The notes beneath the pieces were generated by a model that saw only the letters and a list, made by a program, of their open reading frames with translations, did not search any database and was not told where the DNA came from. The translations under genes were made by a program, and so were the position numbers. Source: Plasmodium malariae (Eukaryota > Apicomplexa > Aconoidasida > Haemosporida > Plasmodiidae). Taken from it: a DNA stretch of 64,000 bases. Where the stretch lies: the NCBI RefSeq assembly GCF_900090045.1, contig NC_041779.1, forward strand, positions 372,001 to 436,000, in the 5' to 3' direction. Positions 12,613-23,867 of this stretch are shown piece after piece. Numbering within the stretch: the stretch's first letter is position 1; each line of letters opens with the position of its first letter.

Positions 12613-13692
12613 ATGAAGTTATTAAAAATATATTATATTTTTTTTAATTTAGTATTATTTCTAAATATAGTTCAGTTAAGTTTATCATGTGAAACTCAAT
12701 CTTCGCTAGAAAATCCAACATTTAACACAAATGTAGATTACGGACCTAGTATAGATCATATGTTTGGTAAATCCTTCAAAGAACTTGTGACATCACTTGA
12801 AGAAGATTTATTATATGAAAATTATTCATTACTATCAGAATTTAGTGGATCTCTCGAGAATTTTGAATATGTTCCAGAAGATGAAGGTTTTAACGAAATA
12901 TATGAAGCAGTTAAAAATTCCTCAAAAAAAAAATCCAAAAAAAAAAATACGAAATCCAAAAATTACAAATCTCAAAAGTCAAAAAGCTCTTTGCCTCAAA
13001 ACAATGAATACGATAGTTACGATTCATATGAAGAACTGGATGAAGATAATATAAATTTAAAAAGTTATGATAAAGAAGAACATAATGATTCTGAGGACTC
13101 ATCAAGTGAATACAACGAATTAGAAGAATCGGACGATGAAAAAATAGTCTTTGGTAAGCTACAATTCTTCAATGTAAATAATCAGAAATCCGACTACACT
13201 AAAAATATACCTTCCCATGAAACAAATGCATCACATAATAAAAATGATACCAAAAAATCTGACGACGAAAACGATGGCATGGTTAATGCATTTAACGAAA
13301 GGTCTCGTATTAGAAAAAGAAAAAATAAAAATCCTTTTGAAAATTTTGTAATAAATTATACTTATGATGATTTTCTTGTAAAACATAATCTGAGCGATAA
13401 TATTTCAGGACATAATAAAATGCCTGGAGAACGTTTTGCCCTTGACGAATTCTATAATAGAATAGTTAAGTATAGAAATATTGAAAATTATATATTAAAA
13501 TTATTATTTGATAATTTTAAAAACCAAAATGATCTTGGTAGAAAATATATATTAAACAACTTTCAGGAGGTAGCATCTTTCGTTAAATTACTATTACGTA
13601 AGAATTTTGTACAACTAAATAGTTCTGAAGAAGAAATGTTATTCGAGAATGCTAAAAAATTATTACAAAAAACATACAAAAAATTAAATTAA
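12613..13692 (+). CDS. Secreted acidic/lysine-rich Plasmodium protein of unknown function
   Basis: A single open frame of 359 residues starts at ATG 12613. Residues 1-25 are a strong signal peptide (MKLLKIYYIFFNLVLFLNIV) ending near a Cys. Residues about 27-95 are mixed and acidic. Residues about 100-125 are a Lys/Ser run (KKKSKKKNTKSK). Residues about 130-225 are Asp/Glu/Ser/Asn-rich and likely disordered. From about residue 230 (RSRIRKRKNKNPFENF) to the end lies a better-ordered, predicted helical domain with alternating hydrophobics, in which residues about 270-355 contain several Phe/Leu/Lys heptad-like stretches. There is no second membrane segment and no Trp, which argues against a PHIST or tryptophan-rich antigen. 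It is probably exported or released. Family not recognised; coding status confident. Confidence 0.85.
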   Translation: MKLLKIYYIFFNLVLFLNIVQLSLSCETQSSLENPTFNTNVDYGPSIDHMFGKSFKELVTSLEEDLLYENYSLLSEFSGSLENFEYVPEDEGFNEIYEAVKNSSKKKSKKKNTKSKNYKSQKSKSSLPQNNEYDSYDSYEELDEDNINLKSYDKEEHNDSEDSSSEYNELEESDDEKIVFGKLQFFNVNNQKSDYTKNIPSHETNASHNKNDTKKSDDENDGMVNAFNERSRIRKRKNKNPFENFVINYTYDDFLVKHNLSDNISGHNKMPGERFALDEFYNRIVKYRNIENYILKLLFDNFKNQNDLGRKYILNNFQEVASFVKLLLRKNFVQLNSSEEEMLFENAKKLLQKTYKKLN

Positions 13693-14625
13693 AATATAGT
13701 CCTCGTACGTTATTATATTACAAATATGGTGTTTCTCTTTATTCCTAGTATATATTATTCTCTTCATATAATTGTTATATCAATATATATTACCCATATT
13801 TTAATATAATTACAATAAATATATATAATTTCCCATTATATTTTTAAACGCAAAATAAATATGTTTTTTGTCGTAACATGAAATATATCATAAATATACA
13901 CTTTAATAATTCATTATACAGAACATTTATATTAATAACACATAATATATACAGTACAAATGTTTACTTAAACATATAAGTGAATAATATATCCGTTTAT
14001 CCATTAATATTCTTATTTATATATTTTTGTTATCTTGTTCGTTCTCCTTAATGAACAAATTTTTAAAAAATTAAAATTTTAATTTTTTCATATTAAATAA
14101 AACAAAGATCTTATATAAATATGAAGTACTTATAAATAATTTATTAAATTTCAAAAAATAGTTTTTTGTTTTTCGTTCATTGTTGAATATAATATTATTC
14201 AATTTTTTTATTAATTTTACTCACATTTTATATTTGGTATAAAATTTTGCATGCTCCAATGAGAATTAATATATATTATGTAATGTGTTATATTATGTAA
14301 TGTGTACATATAAATTTAATTTTTTTTTTTTTTAATTTATTTATAAGCTTTTATAACTTACCAACATTTTAAAGTAATATTTAAAAAAATAAAATTTCAT
14401 ACACAAGAGAAATAACGTAAAAAATAAGAAAGAAAAATAATAAAATTATTACCTCCTATTTAAATTAACTTCCAACTTTATGCTATTCAACTATATAATA
14501 ATTATATCAAATAATATACATATGTTTTATTGGTGGTTGTAATTAAAAAAAATATTTTAAAAAATTAAGTACATATACATGGTGACTACTAAACTTATAT
14601 ACAATAAAGATTATGTATACATTTT
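13693..14625. other. Gene-free AT-rich spacer
   Basis: Nothing gene-like; poly-T near 14320-14335 and scattered TA-rich stretches. Confidence 0.6.
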
Positions 14626-15070
14626 ATTATTTTGAAACAGAAATCGCATAAATAATACTTAAAATTTTTATAAGCTTTTCATTTTTTGAAAACAAAACAC
14701 ATATAAATACAATACGTATAATTTTTATAAGGTTTTAATTTTTTGAAACAGAAATCGCATAAATAATACTTAAAATTTTTATAAGCTTTTTATTTTTTGA
14801 AACAAAAATATAAATACAATACGTATAATTTTTATAAGCTTTTTATTTTTTGAAAACAAAACACATATAAATACAATACGTATAATTTTTATAAGCTTTT
14901 TATTTTTTGAAAACAAAACACATATAAATACAATACGTATATATAATTTTTATAAGCTTTTTTTTTGAAAACAAAACACATATAAATACAATACGTATAA
15001 TTTTTATAAGCTTTTTATTTTTTGAAAACAAAACACATATAAATACAATACGTATAATTTTTATATGCAG
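14626..15070. repeat. Tandem array of about 53-61 bp units downstream of the 28S gene
   Basis: About eight imperfect copies share the core ATTTTTATAAGC followed by TTTTTATTTTTTG. Core positions fall near 14671, 14728, 14782, 14835, 14892, 14953, 15007 and 15064. Two variants alternate: one has GAAATCGCATAAATAATAC, the other has AACACATATAAATACAATAC. Their alternation suggests unequal exchange. Confidence 0.85.
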
Positions 15071-15128
15071 GTTACTTTTTTGAAAAATTATTTCATTGAT
15101 ATAAAAATGTAATATTTAAAAAATTTAT

Positions 15129-15272
15129 AGCAAGAATAATAACATATATTGTAAAATTAGTAAGGTTAAATAAACTTAACACCCACCATTCATGTATTAC
15201 AGCAAGAATAATAACATATATTGTAAAATTAGTAAGGTTAATAAACTTAACACCCACCATTCGTGTATATTA
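15129..15272. repeat. 72-bp direct duplication
   Basis: A segment beginning AGCAAGAATAATAACATA at 15129 is repeated almost exactly from 15201. Both copies end in ACTTAACACCCACCATTC followed by a TGTAT. It lies between the downstream array and the 3' end of the 28S gene. Confidence 0.85.
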
Positions 15273-15771
15273 CATTACTTTTATTATTAATTAGTACATT
15301 TCTTATAATTTTTAAGTCATATTTTATAACTTATACAGTGAATAACAAAAAGTTAACTTATAAGCTTTAAAATTAACCATATAACTGTGATCAAATAATA
15401 AAGTTTAAAAATCAAAATTCCTTTTTTATCATTTTATCTTTTATATTAAGTCATAAAACACCATTACATCCATGCAAACACAAAATTAATATGTGAATAT
15501 ACATAAATATAGATACGGAAAAAATATACAAACACTACACATAGAAAAACAAACACGTAAAATATTTAAAACATGAACTCAACATATATAAGCAATAATA
15601 TATATATGTGCATTTAAAAAATGACCATTGTTCCAATATTTTAAATAAATTTTATGTAAAATTTTTATATGGTTAAAACTGTAGAAAAATAACAAAATAA
15701 TATGATCTTTTACAATGACCTTATATTTATTATTAATATGTTTTCATTATTACTGAAATTTATTGTTAATT
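15273..15771. other. 3' flank of the rRNA unit
   Basis: AT-rich, with no gene seen. Expected to contain the termination region of the minus-strand rRNA transcript, but no recognisable terminator is visible. Confidence 0.5.
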
Positions 15772-16937
15772 TAAAGAAGCACAATTACCACAGGGGATAA
15801 GCCTCAACAGATCATAAAACTAAGTTTATTTTCATGTTTACAGCACCCCGAGGCAAAAAAGTCGTCTACAGTTTGTGAATTTCTTTTTTGTTGTTAAATT
15901 AAATATACATAATTTTATTCCTATAAGCCGAAACCGAAAGGAATGAAATTAAGTAATAGGATTATTTATATATCATAAAAAGCGTTACATATATTATATC
16001 TCTTTTACATTTGCAGTAAAATTATAACAAAAAAGAGCGTGATAATAGTATTGTTTAATCAGCATGGTTTCTGGCTTAAGAGGCGTTCAGCCATTATCCA
16101 ACAGACTTAGCTTCGCAACACTGGTTTGTCAACCAATTGCTGTACCAATTGTCTGAACCAACTAATCCTCTCGTACCAAGTTGGATTACTGTCACAATAC
16201 AATATATAATTAAAAATATACAAAAAATTATAATATTCATCAGTAGGGTAAAACTAACCTATCTCACGAAGGTCTAAACCCAGCTTACGTTCCCTATTAG
16301 CGGGTGAACAATCCGACACTTTGAGACTTCTGCGTCCCAATGATAGGAAAAGCTGATATCGAAGAATCAAAAAGCTACGTCGCTAGGAGCGCTCGGCAGC
16401 CACAAGCTAGTTATCCCTGTAGAAACTTTTTTCAGATACCTCTATATATATGCACATTAAGAAATAAATTCTGTTATTTTGCAAATATAAAGGATTGATA
16501 GGCCACGGCTTTCACGTTTTCTACTTTTTCTAAAAATAGAAATTAAACAAGCTTTTCCCTTTTGGTCTACAAGAGATTTCTGTTCTCTTTGAGCTTGCCT
16601 TTGGACATCTGCGTTTAAGTTTAACAACAGATGTACCGCCCTAGTCAAATTCCCCTCCTGGCTATGTTTCCATAAGATATGGGAGTGAAGCATGAACAAA
16701 TAAGTAGTTACTTATTAATTCATATAATATATATACACCACCTTTCTTAAAGTGTGAAGTGTAATTATATTTCCTTATCAACAGATAAGTAAAACAACTT
16801 TAAAAGTAGTGGTAATTTCACTGTCGTAAAAACTTTTTTTAGTCCATACTCCCACTTATACTACACCTTTTAAGTCGTTTTACAAAGCCAGACTAGAGTA
16901 TAAAGCTTAACAAGGTCTTCTTTCCCCGCTGATTTTG

Positions 16938-16974
<37 letters not shown>

Positions 16975-19778
16975 CAAGTAGGGTCAGTGAGAATCTTATT
17001 AATCTATTCATGCTCGTCACTAATTAGATGACGAGGCATTTGGATAACCCAAGAGAGTCATACGTATATTCCCCCGCCATTTATCTGGGCCTAAATGAAT
17101 TTCACCAAAATGATATTCAAAGCATTGGGCAGAAATCACATTGTGATTATTACCATTTTTGGCATTTTTCACAATGCTATGGTTTTTAATAAAATAATTG
17201 GATTCTCTTTGTCCGTTTCAGTTCTTGATGTTAACATTTTGAATATTATTCTATCATACTGTCAGATACAATAAAACAATATCGAATAGAGGGGAAAGGT
17301 CAAAGAAATAGAAGAAGAACAGAAATATTAATGATAACACCCCTCATTGAATAAATAACGAATAATATCTTCAATATGTCTGTTCTCAACCATTCCCTTT
17401 TTCTTTTTCCTCTACTCAAATGTCCTCAGAGCCAATCCTTTTTCCGAAGTTACGGATCTATTTTGCCGACTTCCCTTACCTACTTTTTTCTACTTAACCA
17501 GAGGCTGTTAACCTTAGAGACCTGATGCGGTTGTTGGTACGCTCATACAAATACTTTGAGTATACAAACAAAGATATGAAAACTAAAAAATACCACGAAA
17601 GTACATTCTAACTTCCCCCCTTTATTTGCTGTTCCCTCCTTTTTTCATGGATAGTTCTTACCAACTTCGGATAATTCATAAAAACGAATTACTATTGCTA
17701 CAAAACAAGTAAAGTAGAAACAAAATAATATATATATTCATAGAATATAACATACTATTTCCTAACTACCTCTCTTGAATTGCTTCAGCGAACCTCTTCT
17801 CCAAGTAAATTGATTCCAAGGTTTACTATAAAGGTAAAGTGCAAAGAAAACGCACCCCGAGAGTAAGACCTATGTAAAGGAGTTCATTTATATATATGTT
17901 ACCATCTTTATTGCACTCAAAATATTATCGGCACAGGAATATCAACCGGTTTCCCTTTTGAGACGGAGATGTATATTTCTTACAAAATACACTCCCCCAT
18001 ATAAACACTTTTCAGCTATCCCTTAGGAGCGGCTAACTCTTGTACAATCACAGTTGACAAGAAACCCTTCTCCACTTCAGTCTTCAAAGTTCTCATTTGA
18101 ATAGTTGCTACTTCCACCAAGATCTGCACTAGGGATATGTTCCATGAAAACTCACGTATTTCACTTCTATACAAAACCCCACGATTTTCTACTCATAAAA
18201 GGATTATAAAAAAAAAAAATAAAGAAAACTTTATTTTCCTTTTACTTTAAAAAATTCCTTTTATGGCCTGGTATCGGTAATCCGCTTTAGCGCCATCCAT
18301 TTTCAGGGCTAGTTCATTCGGTAGGTGAGTTGTTACACACTCCTTAGCGGATTTCGACTTCCATGACCACCGTCCTACTGTCATTATGAACCAACACCTT
18401 TTATGGGATCTCATGAGCGAATATTTAGGCACCTTATCCAAGCGTTAGGAGCATCCCTCATCGCCAGTTCTGCTTACCAAAAATGGCCCACTTGGAGTTA
18501 TTTTATTTAAAATAAAAAAATAGTGAACAAAATACAAAAAAGTTATTTTATTCCTTTTTACCTATTGGGAGTTTGAGAATAGGTCAAGGAAAACAATTTC
18601 CCTGATTCCTTTAATCATTATCTCTACCTGGTAAAATTATATAAGTCAACTCCAGCGATCCTGAGAGATATTTCGAAAATAACCAGCTAATAGGCTTTTC
18701 GATTAGTCTTTCACCCCTAAACGTGATTGAAATGAACGATTTGCACGTCAGTATCAATTCGATCCTCCATCAGACTTTCGTCTGACTTCAATCTCACCAC
18801 GCTTAGTTCAAAGCCTCTCGGGTCCTACCAAATATGCTCTTACTCAATAAAGCTTAATTTGCTTACCGGTAATTGTATGCATTCAATGAAAATTACTTTT
18901 CATTCAATTCTACAATAAATATATATTACATTTATTACGCATAAAATTATATATTATAAAAATAACATATTTTTTGATTAATATCTTTATCACTTATACT
19001 TGCACATTTGCTAGACTCCTTGGTCCGTGTTTCAAGACGAGTGGGTTAAAAAAGTACTGTTTAGAAACAACTTAAAAAATAAGAATAAAAATTCTTACAA
19101 TATTCAATTTCCTCAGCAATATAAATAATTATTAATATTAAAAAATATTTATAAAACCATATTTTTTAACCATTAGTGGAAAAAAAAGAAAGATAAAAAA
19201 TAAATTTATATTCATTTTTCATCAAATAGTTTTATCTTAATTATCCAATATCACTGATGCTTCTTTTAATAAAGAAGAAAAATAACCCAAAAAAGAACTA
19301 TTTTTCCTCCTTAATTTTTTTCTTTTTTAATCCGTTCCATCTTAACGATTTCAGGTACTATTTAATTGCTCATTCCTGAGTACTATTTCATCTTTCCCTC
19401 ACGGTACTTGTTTGCTATCGGTCTCCTACACATATTTAGCTTTATGTGAAATGTATCACACACATTTGTGCTCCAATCTCAAAGAACACGACTCTACAAG
19501 AAATAATCTATTGAAAAAATAATAAATATAAACTATGGGCCTTTCACCCTCTTTGGAGGAGCATTCCTGCTCACTTCGTGTATATTTATTAAAAATAACA
19601 ATTGAGTACTTCAAAAACATGACAATTCCCATAAAAGGCTTATAACCTTATAAAGGATTTTCCTATTTGAGCTTATCCTTATTCACTCGCCGTTACTAAA
19701 GGAATCATTGTTATTTTCTTTTCTTCCGCTTACTTATATGCTTTAAATTCGGCGGATTTGCCCTCCTATTTTATCAGT
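15772..19778 (-). rRNA. 28S (large-subunit) rRNA, diverged and possibly a pseudogene
   Basis: Read on the minus strand. The 5' end has the AAGCATAT.. and AGTAACGGCGAGTGA-type blocks near 19690-19770. The sarcin-ricin loop GTACGAGAGGA is intact near 16167-16178. The peptidyl-transferase region lies at about 16254-16430. The 3' domain runs to about 15775 (GATCTGTTGAGGCTTATCCC). All LSU domains are collinear and length is about 4.0 kb, normal for Plasmodium, with AT-rich expansions (for example 18890-18990 and 19060-19320). Universally conserved bases are changed, all explained in the findings: 16354, 16357, 16261, 16270. GC content is visibly higher than the surroundings. ITS2 and 5.8S lie upstream in the expected order, but no 18S follows. 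Boundaries are approximate (about 20 bp). Confidence 0.88.
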
Positions 19779-20769
19779 ATTTATTTTAGTTTCTTTTTAT
19801 TTCTTATACTCTTTTTATTGATATATAAAAATTATTGAAAAATACCACATAGCTTGTGATAACATGTTACCGCAAATACACGCTACCACATAACTATCCA
19901 TTGTGCGGATAATATAGAATAATTATTTAGAAAAAACGTAAGGTATTATTAGTGCACATTAAAAACGTGCAAAAGTTTTATATAATCCATATAATTATCT
20001 ACACCTCACACACTATGTAGTATATTTTAATAAAGTACCTAACATTACTATATATTTTATAAAAATATATAAAACATTTGAGTACTAATATCAAAAAGCT
20101 TCGTAATACATGCAGCATCACATTACATATAAAAATAAAGCAATTGCGCTATGGATTTTTATACTACATGGCAGCAAAGAAACCGAAGAACATAATCAAA
20201 TGCGTTAGTATCATCACACTATAAAAGTGTAAAGAACAAGCACCTTGATCTTTTCGTACACATATAATAAAATACATATGTATATATCCATGCATTGTTT
20301 TTCCGACATTGATTCCGAAGCATAAAGACTTAAAATAAGATTTCTATTATACTCTGCAGCAAGGAACATTTTTCGCTTCTGTAGAAACTCGGCTTAGTAG
20401 TTAACCAATAAAAACAAGTAAAATCCAAAGTTTAAAAACATACCTCCTGATTTTCCTCTTGAAAGTCAAAAATGTTTTTATTATTTATAACTATTATAAA
20501 AAGAAAAAATATAATAAAATAAATAATATTATTTTCATTATCAAAAATGGCTCTTATGTACAAAAATATAAAAAAAAATAAAGCATAAATATATATTTTC
20601 TTCCTTCTCCTTCATATAATAAAAAGGATAAAAAAAAAAACACACCCTTATGCATAAATTTTTATATATTTTTGTACATGCGAGAAACATTTTTTTGTTC
20701 ACTTTTGATACATTTCAAGGCGCAGTATATAAAACCTTATTCCTATGGTAACTCCAAACTCTTTCTATG
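19779..20769 (-). other. Internal transcribed spacer 2 (ITS2)
   Basis: The stretch between the 28S 5' end and the 5.8S 3' block, about 1 kb, AT-rich with islands of mixed composition (for example 20150-20430). No gene within. Its extent follows from the two rRNA calls. Confidence 0.6.
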
Positions 20770-21026
20770 AGCTCTCAGACAAGTACATGGCATCCTTCTT
20801 TTATACTAAAGCGTAAATTTGTCTACTGGTGGTTTTTAACAATATAAAAATTGCGTAAAAAATAAATCTAATAAAAATAGGAGTATACTACATTCAAATA
20901 TTTCATGAATTAGTTTTGTTTACATTCAGCGTTCCGATGATTCACAGTTATTGCATTTTTCATTGCATATCACATTTTGCTGTGGCCTTCATCGCTGTAG
21001 GAACCAAGACATCCATCGTTAAGACT
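20770..21026 (-). rRNA. 5.8S rRNA, apparently split by an AT-rich insertion
   Basis: On the minus strand, 21026-20935 reads AACGATGGATGTCTTGGTTC, then CAGCGATGAAGGCC and GTGAATCATC, the unmistakable 5' two thirds of 5.8S. The 3' terminal block (GATGCCATGTACTTGTCTGA) appears only at about 20795-20775. The total of about 255 nt compares with about 160 usual for 5.8S, so roughly 100 nt of AT-rich sequence lie between the blocks (about 20800-20910). The normally invariant TGCGAT element reads TGTGAT. It sits in the right order and strand relative to the 28S. Confidence 0.8.
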
Positions 21027-22143
21027 GTACAAAAATATAGTATATTTTATTTGTATGCCATAAATAATATAGGTGTTTATATATAAATATATATTTATTA
21101 ATAATAATTATAATGATTTATTAAATATAACATACATAAAAGTATATATGAATATAAAAATAAATTAATATTATTGATTGAATGTTGTATTTGCATTAGT
21201 TTTAAATGAAGTTTAATATAATAAACTTTTGATTTTTATAAAGAAAAAGCTATAATAAATACAAATTTAACAACAATAACACTGAAAAAAAAAATCAAAT
21301 GAAAAATGTTGATATTTTTAAAATTGTAAGTAGTTATAGCGAAACCATCCTTATCATTAGTATTATTTTAATGATACTGAATACGATGATGATTTTTAAT
21401 TTTCAATTTTATTTCTATAAATTATTTTGTTTATATATACGAAATTCGTTATTTACAGTATATAATATTTAAAATTTATTAAAAAATTACTATAATAATT
21501 TATTTCAAATTTAAAAACTTTCTCATGTTAAAAAAAAAAAAACTGTGTGTTATAACAGTTGGCTATTTAAATGTTTGATATACTCTGTAATATATATAAT
21601 TTCAAAATTTGTATATATGTTAAAAAAAGTTTTATTGCAATTCTTTTTATATTTATAATGTTATAGTTATATGTTGTTGCTTTATCATTATTTTTTTATA
21701 TTATTTTTATTCTTATTTTGAGAATTATGATGATATAATAATAACATGCATAGTAAAAAATTTCATAATAACTTTTGTTGAATGGTAAAAATTGTAAGTA
21801 TACACCTGCAAAATCATTCTTTTTAATATTTTTATATAACCTTTACTACATAAATATTTATACGAGTAGTGTTTGTAAAAAAATTCGTTATCCATAATAA
21901 TTATTATTCAAATATAATAATATTAAAAAAGTTCAGAATATTAAAATATATACTCTATTAAAATATTAAAATAAAAAAATATATATAATATATTTAAATT
22001 ACAAAATTTAAATATATTAAAAACTAAATATAACCAAATTATTAATGTTACATTTTATGCTCAAAAAAAAAAATAATTACTTAGAAGAGCCACCTATTTT
22101 TGGTGTATTCGAATATATTAATAATTATAATAATACAAAAATA

Positions 22144-22176
<33 letters not shown>

Positions 22177-22181
22177 CTCTG
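21027..22181. other. Region where 18S/ITS1 would be expected; no 18S seen
   Basis: Immediately 5' of the 5.8S on the minus strand, the sequence is plain AT-rich spacer. I find none of the conserved SSU signatures (the 3' GGTGAACCTGCGGAAGG-type end, or the universal 530-loop and 1400-region blocks) here or in the rest of the window to the right. A (TA)n tract lies at 22148-22172. Confidence 0.65.
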
Positions 22182-22625
22182 AAAACTTATTCATCCTTGT
22201 GAAGAAAAAGTATTATATTTTTATGTGGTCTATGTATGCCATAAATTAATAATTTAAAATGTTTATATAAAAACTTATTCATCCTTGTGAGGAAAAAGTA
22301 TTATATTTTTATGTGGTCTATGTATGCCATAAATTAATAATTTAAAATGTTTATATAAAAACTTATTCATCCTTGTGAAGAAAAAGTATTATATTTTTAT
22401 GTGGTCTATGTATGCCATAAATTAATAATTTAAAATGTATATATAAAAACTTATTCATCCTTGTGAAGAAAAAGTATTATATTTTTATGTGGTCTATGTA
22501 TGCCATAAATTAATAATTTAAAATTTTTATATAAAAACTTATTCATCCTTATGAAGAAAAAGTATTATATTTTTGTACGTGGTCTATATACTGTAAAAAA
22601 ATTAATAATAAAAATCCTTATATAA
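22182..22625. repeat. 88-bp tandem repeat, five copies
   Basis: Units begin at the motif CTTATTCATCCTTGTGA, whose positions 22186, 22274, 22362, 22450 and 22538 are exactly 88 bp apart. Each contains ATGTGGTCTATGTATGCCAT. The last copy decays. It lies upstream of the rRNA unit with respect to transcription. Confidence 0.92.
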
Positions 22626-22784
22626 AACTTTCGTCCTTACTAAGCAAAATTACTATTATTCATATGTTATAAGTTTTCTTTCCTAATTTCCAAAATTTTA
22701 TTATTTTCCAAAAGGTAAATGACTTAAATCCTATATACTAAATATACTAAATAATTAAATATACTAAATATATTAAATAATTAA
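22626..22784. other. Short spacer between arrays
   Basis: AT-rich link between the 88-bp array and the roughly 0.3-kb array. Contains short TATACTAAA iterations near 22733-22780. Confidence 0.5.
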
Positions 22785-23640
22785 AACAATAAATACGTAT
22801 AATAAAGAAAATTCATTTTTCTTTTTCAATTTTGAACAAAAAAATTAAACAAAAAAATTAAAATTTTGAATAAAAAATTGCAATTTTTTTTACTAAAAAT
22901 AAATCAATTCTGATTAATGCGAAACCTCTTGAGTGCTTACGCACAATGGGATCGTTTTTCCCCAACGTTATATGTTTATTTATATATTGTTTTTTTTTTC
23001 CCTCAATCGTACAAAATAGGCAAAACTTTTGCTTCGGAAATCCTCCATATTAAAACCATACTAAAAAATTAAAGCAGTGGGTGGTACGTATAATAAAGAA
23101 AACTCATTTTTCTTTTTCAATTTTAAACCAAAAAATTAAACAAAAAAATTAAAATTTTGAATAAAAAACTGCAAGTTTTTTTACTAAAAATAAATCAATT
23201 CTGAGTAATGCGAGACTTTCTTAAGTGCTGGCGCACAATGGGATCGTTTTTCCCCAACGTTATATGTTTATTTATATATTGTTTTTTTTTCCCTCAATCG
23301 TACAAAATAGGCAAAACTTTTGCTTCGGAAATTCTCCATACTAAAACCATACTAAAAAATTAAAGCAGTGGGTGGTAAGTATAATAAAGAAAACTCATTT
23401 TTCTTTTTCAATTTTGAACCAGTAAATTGAACAAAAAAATTAAACAAAAAAATTAAAATTTTGAATAAAAAATTGCAAATTTTTTTACTAAAAATAAATC
23501 AATTCTGAGTAATGCGAAACCTCTTGAGTGCTTACGCACAATGGGATCGTTTTTCCCCAACGTTATATGTTTATTTCTATATTGTTTTTTTTTTTCCTCA
23601 ATTGCAGAAACAAGGAAAAACTTTTGCTTTAACAAAATAC
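22785..23640. repeat. About 292-303-bp tandem repeat, three copies
   Basis: Three copies share GCGAAACCTCTTGAGTGCTT-type sequence, then CACAATGGGATCG (at 22944, 23236 and 23539) and TTTTTCCCCAACGTTATATG, and a unit junction AGCAGTGGGTGG. The third copy diverges at its right end. The unit is less AT-rich than its surroundings and has a conserved non-coding look. Open frames within it (such as minus 23453-23635) are short and lack support. Confidence 0.9.
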
Positions 23641-23824
23641 ATAATAAGAAGGATAAATCATTAAAACGCCTGCAAACATGAAAGAAAAGAAAATAAATAA
23701 CATATTATAAAGTAACTCACTAAAACAGCTTGACCAAGACATCCTTGCTCCTAGGTGAAAGTACAAATTCATGTGAAATAGCTATATATACCACCAATAT
23801 ATGATATATATAACACTAACATTA

Positions 23825-23858
<34 letters not shown>

Positions 23859-23867
23859 TGTTTAATA
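23641..23867. other. Spacer with a long poly-A tract
   Basis: Mixed AT sequence followed by an A run of about 28 at 23827-23855, directly before the next array. Confidence 0.5.

Noticed and set aside
16457..16699. 80-residue open frame on the minus strand
   Set aside because: It lies inside conserved 28S rRNA sequence (region around the CAAAGGCAAGCTCAAAGAG block), so it is a chance frame in an RNA gene.
18247..18441. 64-residue open frame on the minus strand
   Set aside because: Also within conserved 28S sequence; chance frame.
22785..23640. Possible CRISPR-like or gene-bearing repeat
   Set aside because: Units are directly adjacent tandem copies without unique spacers, the genome is eukaryotic, and the short open frames in the units are not conserved as proteins.
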